A stretch of 64,000 nucleotides of DNA from Brachionus rotundiformis (lineage: Eukaryota; Rotifera; Eurotatoria; Ploima; Brachionidae): NCBI GenBank assembly GCA_016802295.1, contig JAESIW010000200.1, forward strand, positions 3,126,048 through 3,190,047, in the 5' to 3' direction. The translations under genes were made by a program, and so were the position numbers. A model generated the notes under the pieces. The model was not told the DNA's origin. It did no database searches and saw only the letters and a program-made list of their open reading frames with translations. Position 1 is the first letter of the stretch. Each line of letters starts with the position of its first letter. This document shows, piece by piece, positions 13,177 to 23,900 of this stretch.

Positions 13177-14139
13177 TCACTGTGAAAAACTGAATGAATG
13201 CAATGCTAAGTCACCTGCCATATGTTCATTCAATAAAACACCTCTGTCGTTTCCAGCTGCGCCAACAATTACATGTAATGGTATCAAATGTTCTTCTCTT
13301 GCATGAGCTTCTCTGGCAAATGGTAAATTTTGCCAATTTAATAAAATTTCGTACCGCTCCGCAGGAGTCTTATTTACCAAAGTATCTACCAATGCATTAA
13401 TAAATATTTTGGCATTATTTGGTGAGCTAAATTTTCCATGTGTCGAGTGACCAGATCCAATAATCAAAACACCTTCGTCTCTTAGGGACGCTAGTGATCT
13501 TCCTATTTCAAGATGAAGCTTAGGGTCTAAATTGGAATTAATTGACATTTCAACAACAGGAATTTCAGCATTTGGATAAACTAGCAACAAAGGTACGAAA
13601 ACCCCATGATCAAAATTTCTGCTATTATCAAAATTTACTTTGATATTGTTTTTTGATAATAAATCAAAAACTTTATTAGCTAATTCTGGATTGCTTTTTA
13701 CAGGATACTTTAGTTCATAGGTAAAGTCTGGAAAGCCGTAATAATCATAATAAAGTTCATTATGATCCGACTGATTAGTCACATAAACTGATCCCTTTGT
13801 TTCCCAGTGGGCACTAATTATCAAAATAGATTTTGGTTTTTGCCACAAATGTGGATCAATTGCTGTCGGAGGTGGAGAGGTAATCTTGACTTGTTCTGCT
13901 ACTTGTTTGTACCATCGTGTGGCGTCACTATTTTTATCGAATGCATTGAAAATCGAATTAGTAATATTCATGAAAAAGCATGGACCACCACCTGTAATAT
14001 AATAAACGATAATTTAAAATTTTAATTAATTGATTAGGTAACCATGACTTAAAAACAATACTGGCAATCTGAAATTTTTTTTTGATTCCTTTAAAAAAAA
14101 AAGATGAAATATTTATAAAAATTTTGAAAATTATACCAT
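13177..14139 (-). CDS. 4,5-DOPA dioxygenase extradiol-like protein (LigB family)
   Basis: Three exons (14137-14139, 14043-14088, 13177-13991) give 287 aa. As in the neighbouring centrin, the first coding exon is only ATG; the next begins with an AAAG acceptor and reads ESKKNFRLPVLFLSHG. The family pattern is clear: SHGGGPCFF at about 15-23, SAHWET (His78), DHGVFVPL (His145), GSGHSTHG (His198, His201) and EEHLIPLHVIVGAAG near the end. LigB-superfamily enzymes use a metal held by such histidines to open aromatic rings; plant DODA makes betalamic acid and the bacterial YgiD group acts on L-DOPA. The substrate here is unknown. Introns show it is a resident nuclear gene, not contamination. The family is patchy in animals, so old horizontal transfer is possible (inference). 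Confidence 0.88.
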
Positions 14140-14890
14140 TATAATTATGCTTTATAAAATTTTGGAATTATTAATAGGTAATTTTTGCTGAATAATATTG
14201 AAAATTTCAAATTAAAATAGATTTTTGGTAAATAAAGTGAAAACTTTCTTTATAAATATAGATTATTAAAAATATCATGCTTTTTTTTGCAGAGTAATTG
14301 TGATGACAAATAATTTTAAATCTAAATCCAGTAAATTACAATTAATTTTAGAATTTGATTTAAAAATTTTGATCAAATTAATCATCAATCTTTAGTAAAG
14401 ATTATAAGCTTAGAAATTGGAATAGAAAATGCAAAAGCAAATAACCCATTTTTTAGGTCAAATTAAAGAGATATTTATTTTAAGTCATTTATTAAGGTTC
14501 CAGGGAGTTTGTTGTTAATATTATTTCGAGATTTATATTGAACAATTTAACTTTAATATTTTTTATTTCCTTTGATAAACCACGATTAAATCAAAATTTT
14601 GGATTTAGATTTTTTTGATTTAATACATCAATCTATTTATAATTTATTTTTATCAATATTTGAAAATTGAAATAGAGTTCTTATCAACAAATATTAATTT
14701 TCAAAAATCTCCATTAAATTTTATTGTGGAGATATTTTTAATAAAAAATTAAAAATACTTTAAAAAAAGTCAGATCTAAAACAAATATAGCCAGGTACTC
14801 TTATCAGTTAATGATTCATTGTAATTTAAATATTTGAAATAAATAAAACATAAAACAGATAAAATAGTTGAAAATTAATTTGGTTAAAAT
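14140..14890. other. Divergent spacer between dioxygenase and BK beta genes
   Basis: Non-coding, very AT-rich. The flanking genes point away from each other, so both promoters should lie here; I see no clear motif. Confidence 0.45.
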
Positions 14891-15544
14891 ATGTTAGAAT
14901 TTAGAAGAAGTACATTCATCATACTCGGCGGCATAGGTCTATGTATCATATCTTTCTCTCTTTTCATGGCGCTAAATTTTACTGTTATTCAAAGCTTTAA
15001 TGAAGAGACACAATTCAAAAAAACAACTTGCACAGTTCGAGAAGTAGAAACACAGCAAATGAATAACAAAGAAGACTGGTATAAATGTCCATGGAAATGT
15101 ACCATTAATCACACACCTGATGGTTTAAAAACATTTTGTGAATTAAGTGAATTTCCTTGTTTGAGAATAGTGGTAGATGTGTCTACAAAAAATGGGCTTA
15201 AAAGTGCCATTATACACGAAAGTCCTGACAAATATGACAAATATCCAGACTGTTCCACTTATTATTGTGATATGGATTCGGTTGTCAATGAGAAAAATGT
15301 AAATAGATTTCGAAGACTTTATGGAAATATAGGAGATAAATTTTCATGTTATTTCAACGTTGATTCTTTAGAATCGGATTATTACTATGACGATGGTCAA
15401 GAACATGCCCTTTTAAGATTAACTTATAGTACAGCTTCATATGTGAACAGTTTATTTTGGCCTAGTTTGTGTGGTTTAGCCGGAATAGGAGTTATTATTT
15501 ATGGTATTTATTACAGGTATTCATCCAAAAAAGGACCCTATTGA
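14891..15544 (+). CDS. BK-channel beta subunit (KCNMB)-like two-pass membrane protein
   Basis: A single exon encodes 217 aa. There is a short N-terminus, TM1 (about 8-33), an extracellular loop of about 150 residues with eight cysteines (C47, C66, C70, C83, C90, C121, C126, C143), then TM2 (about 185-207) and a short basic tail. The loop block EFPCLRIVVDVS, the segment around PDCSTYYC, DKFSCYF, and above all NSLFWPSL at the start of TM2 match vertebrate KCNMB subunits. KCNMB proteins bind the Slo1 potassium channel and change its calcium sensitivity, gating speed and inactivation. Insect TipE-type proteins have the same topology and are the main alternative, but the LFWPS block favours KCNMB. 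No introns, and no inactivation ball is obvious at the N-terminus. Confidence 0.8.
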   Translation: MLEFRRSTFIILGGIGLCIISFSLFMALNFTVIQSFNEETQFKKTTCTVREVETQQMNNKEDWYKCPWKCTINHTPDGLKTFCELSEFPCLRIVVDVSTKNGLKSAIIHESPDKYDKYPDCSTYYCDMDSVVNEKNVNRFRRLYGNIGDKFSCYFNVDSLESDYYYDDGQEHALLRLTYSTASYVNSLFWPSLCGLAGIGVIIYGIYYRYSSKKGPY

Positions 15545-15755
15545 TCGATTTTTTATTTTTTTTAATAAATTTTTTTCTCAACTTTTTGATTAGTATTTAA
15601 TTATACTTAGAGTTAAATAAATTTTTTTCAAAGCTGTTTGAAAATTTATTTTATAAATCATAAAAAGAGTTCATATGTGGTAGAGCCGAATCATACATTA
15701 AAATAAAAAACGCTTATTAATAAATTTAATTTAATTTTAAATCAAATTCAAAAAT

Positions 15756-16797
15756 CTATCTTCTTGATGATTTACTTGTTTTACTTGAACCCTTTGGAAC
15801 TCTAATTTTAATGGGTTCTTCTCTTGCATTAACTATTGAGCCTTGATTATGAACTAATTGCTGAGCTTCAGATCGGCGAGATTCTGATTTTGAGCTAGCT
15901 TGCTTTGAAGAATAGTGTTCTCTATGGTAGTCTTCTCGGCGAGAACTTTTTTGCGAATTACGACTCGACTGAACTTGAGCCGATCTATCTTTATAATCTT
16001 CCTGTACATGAACCTTTGGCGCTCTTTGTATTTGTTGAACAGGAGGTTGTTGCATGGCAGGTTGATTAAGAGTAGCTGATGCTTTTAGAGTAGCAAATGC
16101 CAATTCCGGATTAATTAACCTCAAATCTAGATATAATTTCTCAATCAAAGCTTGCTGTTCTGGTGTTACAGACTTTTTTTGGGCTCTCAGAGTAAGTTGT
16201 TCAACCAATTGCCTATGAATTTCTTTTTCCAAAGCAATTTTTGTTTCTTGGAGTTGTTTGGAAAATTCAAGCTCAGAATTTTTGGTGTTTGTTGCTGTCA
16301 TTTGAGCTTGTTTTAAAGCTTCTTGATGATATCTTTCACTATTTCCATCATCTTTGAGTAAGCTACTTTGTACTACTGGAAGTCGTGGCTGTAAATTTTG
16401 ACGACTTCCAGTGCCTTTAATTATTACTTGATTATCATATTGAGCTTTTTTGTTCCAACCATCATATCTAACATCTGGAGGCAAATCTTCTATTTTCTTT
16501 TAAAAAAAATTTCTTTTATTCTTAAATATCGATTAAGTAAACAAAACAAAATAAATACCACAGTTCGTTCACCATCTAAACTTTGAAGGATTTTTTGTAC
16601 TGCTGGATCCTGAATTACATCAGCACTTGGATCAATCAAAGTAATAACTTGACCTGCAACATTTAAATCTTGTACCATTGGACTTAACCAAAAAAATTAA
16701 AAATTGATTACTGAAGCTAAATATTTTAAGTTTACATGTCTTTTTCTGGAGGTGGCTTGTAAACTTTGTAACCAAATATATCGTTGAAATCAGACAT
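15756..16797 (-). CDS. Unrecognised 308-aa protein, coiled-coil and disordered
   Basis: Three exons (16736-16797, 16559-16682, 15756-16496) join in frame. I do not recognise the family. The N-terminal 110 residues look folded or conserved (FGYKVYKPPPEKD; an acidic stretch with DPAVQKILQSLDGE; PPDVRYDGWNKKAQYDN). A charged, Gln/Glu/Lys-rich segment at about 125-195 could form a coiled coil. The last 110 residues are Ser/Arg/Gln-rich and probably disordered, ending in repeated KSSRR-like basic patches. No signal peptide or membrane segment is seen. It is convergent with the BK beta gene, 211 bp away. A cytoskeletal or ciliary role is conceivable, but nothing in the sequence proves it. Confidence 0.75.
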
Positions 16798-17974
16798 CTA
16801 ACAAGTCCAAAAATTTTTAACTAAAATCGAATTTTCATTAAACTTAAAGTTTAAATATTGTATTTAGATTAAAAGTAATTAGAAATTGTAATCTTTGAAA
16901 TAGGTGGCCTTGTGGCAAAAACAAGCCCAAAATTATACCCGAAATATATTTTTTTTAATTGAAAATTTAAAATAAAACACTACCAATGGATATAGAAAAT
17001 TGACAATTTTTAATGTCAAAAAATAGTTAAATAGTTTTCATCTTGCAAGAGCCTTTATTGTATTTTTAATTAAAACTAAAAATTTTAATGACACTTTAAG
17101 GTTCACGCCTCGGTGCCTTAATCTCAAAAATCATAGATTATAATGGATTCGTTGGTTAAATGCCCAGATGATCTATTTATTTTGATTCAACCTAGGATCA
17201 ATTTTTTTGTTCATTTAATCGACTAGACAATTCTGTCATCAATGCTAAATTATTAGATCGTGAAGGCTTAAAAATTGACCATTAATTTTAATGGTCTCAA
17301 TTGAAAAAACTTTAAATAATAGAGTAATTAAAAGTAAATCTATCTTTTTTAAAGGGTTTTTTTTATTAAAAAACAATTTGTTTATTCGAATTTATATCAT
17401 AAAAGAAATATTCCAGGAATTTGTGTTAATTAGTTATATAATTATTTATTGCGAGGTTTATACCATGTTTCTGGTAATTAGATGGAAAATTTAATTTCCA
17501 GAAAAAATAAACTCAAACCAAATATATTTGCCATTACATGATTGTCATCGTACGGGTTCGTGCGGAAATAAAGAAATAACAGATGGACCAAAAAAAATAG
17601 ATTTTAAATTTATTTTATTTAAAATATTTTCCATTATTTGAATAATTTAATACCAAATGAATTAAAAATAATTAAAATAGTTTCATTTACTTTTCATGAG
17701 TTATATTTTGCTCGGTTTTTTTGTTATTTTCGTTGAATGAAAAATAAAATAAAATAAAAAAATAAAAACTAAATTTAACAAAAAATATTCGAAATTTAAA
17801 CATTTAAATTAATTAGAAAATTTAAAGCTCTATAAATTAGACTTCAAAGTCGTTAAGTTTTGAAATTTCCAACATAAAATAGAATACTTCTCTAAATGGA
17901 ATGATAACATAATCCAAAATTTTTCAAAAAATTTATTATTTAACAAAAAAAAATTTACAAACTTAAAAATTCTA
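16798..17974. other. Intergenic spacer with a 20-bp palindrome
   Basis: No supported gene. A perfect inverted repeat (arms GACCATTAA / TTAATGGTC, 2-nt centre) lies at 17277-17296. An (A)n/AAATA-rich tract occupies about 17730-17770. The region covers the 5' side of the 308-aa gene and the 3' end of KIF13. Confidence 0.45.
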
Positions 17975-20900
17975 TTAAATGTCTCTATTACGAACTAGAT
18001 CTAATTTATCATGTCTGACGAATACTCCTTTTTTGTCTGGACACGTAAAATATCTAATATTATTTACTGAACCATCATTTATTCCGACAGTGTCGTCAAG
18101 CTCAACCCCAATCCAATAACCACGCTGAAATTTTGTTGTACCAATGAATTTAACTCTGCCACGCTTACTTTTGACTGTTTTCGTAGTAACTATAACATAG
18201 GCATCAATCTTGATCCAATCAGGTACATTTTCTTTTGAGTATAATTCTGACAATTTTGAATTTGTTGTTGAGTTTGTTGAGTTAAGACTTAGCATTGATC
18301 CCTCATCTTTTGAAATTGAATCAGTTTTAACATCATTGGGATCATTATGGGAAACATTTTCATCTCGATATTTGTCGGAGTGTTCGGGGGAATTTGTTTG
18401 CTGGTTTAGAAAATTAATTGAAAAGGATGAATTCGATTTATCATCTTCTTCTTGGCATTTTATGTTTAAATTTTGTTCGAGCTCATCGAAAATCTTCGAA
18501 GGTAGTCCGATATTTTGTTCGCTTTGTGGTTCTGTTTTTTTAACATTGCCAAACATTTCGAATACCAAGTTATTATCAGGATTTTTCCGCCTTGGAATAT
18601 TTTCATCTTCAACAGGCGCTGTTTTATAATCAATTTTGTCAAATTCGTTCATTTTAATTCTATTTATAGATTCCTTATTAGATTCTATTAAATGAATTCT
18701 TTTGTCATTCAACACAGTAGGCGATTTCAAATCATTTGCCATATTTTTAGGACTTACTTTATTTAAAATATTTAGATATGATAAAATTAATTTGTTAGCT
18801 AATTTAATACTTTATCTTTATTTTAAAGATTTTAATATCTATTAACGCTGAACATAATTTTAATAATAAGCCAGAATTTTTTGATTAATAGTCTACCAAG
18901 AATTCTACTTTTATTTTTTTAAAATTTTATTTTTTTATTGGTTAAATTATTGAAATTTAAATAAATAAATATTTTACTTTTCGAATTTTAAAAGTTATTT
19001 AATTTAAATTTTAATTCCTTAATCCTATTTAAATTTTGCATAATTTTTCAATTATTTTATTTAAAAACAATAATAATATTTACTCTTTTTTATTCTTGGT
19101 TCATGTGAAGCCAAGTTGGAAGAGCGAATTACCGGCTTGGCTTGATTAACGTTCTTAATATCAACTTGTTGTTGTGGCTGTTTTTCTTCCCATGTTGATT
19201 TATAATTATATAAACTTAAATTCTTTATGCTTCCAAAGCTCTTAAAGTATTAAATGGTTAATTAATAATAAAAAGTTCTGAAAATACTTTGGTATCACAC
19301 TTTTCAATTAATTAAAAGATAAATTCAGAAAGATTTTATTTTGAAGTTCGTTTTTTTTAAACGAAAAGACTAAATTTCAGTCATTTTTTTTTATTATTGT
19401 TTTATACTTATTTAAATGTTATGAATTAAAATTGACAATTTTTAAAAGGGCCGTATCTGATTTGCTTTACCCACATCAAATTTATAATATTTAACAAGAA
19501 AGCAAAGTTTGTATATTGCTAGTAACGAGATATTACCTTTTTTTTTAAATAGACAGTTTTGCAAAAATGCTACATTTAGTTCTCTTAACTCCCAGCTTCT
19601 TTCCCTCAAACCAGGTCTTTTTTCCCTCCTTTTACATGCAGTCTGGCTTCTTTAAGCTTACACTCTGGCCTAGACACTTTCATTCAAAAACTCTTGTAAA
19701 TTTATATTTGTTTGAATTTAAAAGATATGATCATAAATGTTAGATTAGTCTAAATAGTTGAAAGCTTATTTCTAAATACTTCAATCGGTATACTCTTTTA
19801 CAAAAGTTGTAAATTTCTATATTAGTTCCAAGTTTGTCAAGAAGTTATTTTACCTTTTTTTAAATTTTTTTCTATTTAAATTTTATTAAGTATATAATTG
19901 TTATGATTTCTATCTTGTGGCAAAAAAAGAAGGCGTACGCCGTTCGAAGTTACCATTCCTAAATTTTTATATAAATTAATTAATACACACTCTGGCTATC
20001 TCTTTCCTTTTTAAAACTCAATTTTAGTTTCATTTCCCCCTTAATAACTAGTCTTCTCTTCTTAATTATTCTTTATAAACCCATTTCAGATATTTGAAAA
20101 TGGATATATTTATTTAGTTGATAAATTTCAATAACAGTTATCGAAGGTCAGTAAAATTTTTGTATTAAATTAGATAAATGGTTACTGTAATGTTTCTTAT
20201 GCAATTTTGTAATTTTTACAAATAATTAATTAATGTGTATACTCTATTGACGATTTACGTCAAGATTTTTTTTTAAAAAATCCGGGTTTTTCCTTTTCAC
20301 ACTCACGCATCTGCTTAAAAGCTCGTCACATGATCACTCGTTCCTCATAAATAACTTTTTTACCTTTAATTTTTTAAAAATTCAATTAATGAGGCTATCA
20401 CGTCGAAAATTTTACAAAATCATTTTGTTGGTCGTATTTTTTTTGCTTTTGACCATTTTTATAACAAACTGTAAGTAAAATTATATTCTTAATCTTAAAC
20501 TAAATTAACTTTAAATATTTTTTAAAAGTATATCTTTCTTTGTTTGAGGCCGAAGAAAAGTACGAAAATTTAAAAATAAAATTTGAATCACTTCATTCAT
20601 TTTTTGACAAATTTCACAACTTATCATTTCCTATATTTTACTTTCTTAACTTTTATGAACAATATGATAAGTTGCCGATTATTTACATAATAACTCCGAC
20701 AAATAATCGTGTAGAAACTCAATTAGCCGATTTGACAAGAGTTCGAAATACTTTTTGGCTAGTGCCAAAGATAGTTTGGATTCTAGTTGAAGACTCAGCT
20801 TTTAAGACCAAAAGGATGAAGCGATTTTTAAAAGACTCAAACCTAAATTATGTTCATTTGTCTGAGGAAACTCCCGAGGATATGAGAATACAATCGTCGG

Positions 20901-23900
20901 AAAGATCATGGAGCAAACCAAGAGGAGTTTTGCAAAGAAACAAAGGAATACAATGGCTGAGAGAAAATGCTGAATGGTTGGATCATAACGGTGTCGTTTA
21001 TTTTGCAGATGATGATAACACCTATGATATAAGACTATTTGAAGAAATGAGATACACAAAAACAGTGTCGGTTTGGCCAGTGGCATTTGTTGGAGAATTG
21101 ATGTATGAAAGACCTATTTGCAACAATAATAAAGTTGTTGGTTGGTTCAGATCATGGGGTGATAGAAGACCGTTTCCAATTGACATGGCTGGCTTTGCTG
21201 TTAATTTAAAGTTGTTGCTTGCTCATCCCTCAGCTAGTTTTTCACATCTTGTTCAAAGAGGAATGCAGGAATCCCATTTACTTTCTCACTTAGTTAGTAT
21301 ACACGAACTAGAACCTAAAGCAGATAATTGCACTAAAGTGAGTTTACTTGATTTTAGATAAAAAAAAATATTTGTTTAATTTTATTTAGATATTTGTTTG
21401 GCACACTAATACTCGAAAGATTCTAAGATTTGGTGAAAAGAGATTGAAACAATTGAATCTAAGCTATGATAAATATATTCTTGATCAAGTCTAAAATTTA
21501 AATATATTAAACTGTTTTATTTTTTGTTAACTTGTAAATATTATATGAATAAATTTAAAAAAAAATATTTTTAAATAATCTATCAATTAAAATGATTTAT
21601 TTTTTTGAATACTTTTAAATTTGAATGAAAGTCAAAAGCTAAAATAGTGTATAATCGCTTTAGGAATTTAATTAAATAGAATATTATTTCATTTTTTGTT
21701 TGACTAAAAAATTTAAAACGTCAAAACGATCAATTGTGAAATAACAAAATAATTTAGTTTATTTCCTAAATTTATATGTTATTAAATTATCAAATATACA
21801 ATTTATAAATTTTATCTCAAATTAAAGAATTTTTTTTCTTTTTTTCTTCAAAATGTAAACAAAATTTAAATAATTAAAAATCATTACCAAATTAATTGAA
21901 AGAGACAAAATTTTTTAAATTAAACTATTTATAATTACCCTTTGAAGAAGATTAGGTACACTGAAAGTTTTTTTCATTGAGCTTTGGCCATCACCATTAT
22001 TTGAACATTCGATTTTATTAGAAGAAAGTATTGCTTTTTTAAGTTCAAGTTGCTGTTGGATACGATCTCGTTTTAAAATCGATTCTACAGCTTCTATGGT
22101 TTTTGCATATTGTTCAAAATGATGAATATTATTATTATTCTCTTTATTTGATTTATCTCCATAACTAGTTAATTTTTCAGTGGCTGATATTGCTGCCTTA
22201 ATTGCCAAACTCTCTCTATTCTCTATCTCTGAAATCAATTTAGGTACGCCGGAAATAACTCTCAAAGTTATTCCTGTTGCTTTTATCTGATTACTGCCAA
22301 AACCAGCCTTTGCTTTTATCTTATTCAATGAGGTTGTTGAGCCCAAAAGGCCTTTAAATCGATTAAAACCTATTAATTTTAGATTCGAATTTGATGGCGA
22401 ATATATTGATACACATATTCGCTTACGTAAAACTAAATCTACATATTTATTTGATTTACAAATATTTTCTGAATTTAATAGTTTTAATTTAAGATTTATT
22501 TTTACTGTCAAATAGACCAATCTGTCTAAAGAAGTCTCCTTATTAAGATAAACAGATCCATGCTCGGTAGAGTCCCATCTGGCGACAGCTTTCAGACTGG
22601 TATTATCATGATCATTAAGATCATCGTCTTTAACTTGGTTCGAATCAATCATCTCAACGTGGTTCGAATCATTCCAGCCAACTATTTTTAAAGAAATAAA
22701 AGGAGTGCTTTTATCCTCGCTTTTTAGGAACGAATCATGACCATAAGTCTTGTAGGATTTTTCCTTTTTCCTAGATACTAGGTCTGATTCATCATTATCA
22801 GATAAATTTGGATCACTTTCAAAATCCAAGCTATCAATTATTTCATCATTCATGTCAAGAAACATGATTGGCACATGTTTTTCCATGCCTATCTCAGGCT
22901 CCCATTGAATTGTAGAACCTGGCAAGTGGCTATTATCTATTGGCGCATCAACACAAGCCTGCTCCTCACCAAGTGCAACCAGTTGATTATATAAACTATC
23001 ACATCTATCTTTATCTTCTTCACTACTATTTTTATCTGATAATTGTTGTATTTGATTTTTAAGGTATTCTTTTCTTTTCTCCAGCAAAATATGGCATTTT
23101 CCTTTCAATCTATCTAAATCGATTTCTTGATATGAATCTAATGAGCAAACGCTGATATCTGTTCCTATTATTGAGCCAATACTTATATTATCTATTTTAT
23201 GTGGCTCTAAATTAAACAGTAGACCATTATACCATATGACTGAGTTTTTTTTAACTGGTGTCACACTTACGCTCACTTGTCGCGACTGGCCATGCTTGAG
23301 TTCATAGATTCCACCAGTTTTTACCATTTCATTTTGCTTTACATTTACTGCTCGCCATTGACCTTCATTGTTCAACTCAAGTATTTTCACCACTAACTCA
23401 AATGATTTGCTCACTTCTCCCCAAGAGTCAATTAGATGTTGATGCTTGACATAAGGATTTAGCTCCATATCATTTTTAATTGAATCTTGATCAGGACTTA
23501 AATTGTGCCTATGAGTTATCAGCTTAATTGAAAGTGCCTTGTCTTGACAATAATCCATAAAATCTTCATTAACTTCCACAGTAAAAACATTAGTATGATC
23601 GAAGACAATAGTTGTTGATTTTTTATTTGAATTGACAGATGGAACAATTATCTCTTTTTGGTCCCAAAATTGGTATTCACAAAATACACAATTATTTAAA
23701 TCCAGAGGTAAATCAAAAGCATTCAATATCTTAAAACAAATTTTTATGTAATTTCTACGACTGATAACTGAGTCTGAGTCTCTTTCACTTTCATCTGATT
23801 GTAAGCTTTCTGAATCTTCTGAATTTTTCGTTGACTCAGAGTCCAAGTTCAATTGCTGAATGCAAACTCTTAGACGAGCCATCAATTGTCCTTGTTTGTT

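Noticed and set aside
17277..17296. 20-bp perfect palindrome
   Set aside because: Short AT-rich palindromes are expected here; it has no partner, repeat family or nearby start site.
18210..18629. 139-codon plus-strand frame
   Set aside because: Shadow of the KIF13 last exon on the opposite strand.
17975..18756. CAP-Gly frame as a separate CLIP-like gene
   Set aside because: Intron phases connect it through 19084-19240 to the kinesin, and a CAP-Gly C-terminus is a KIF13 feature.
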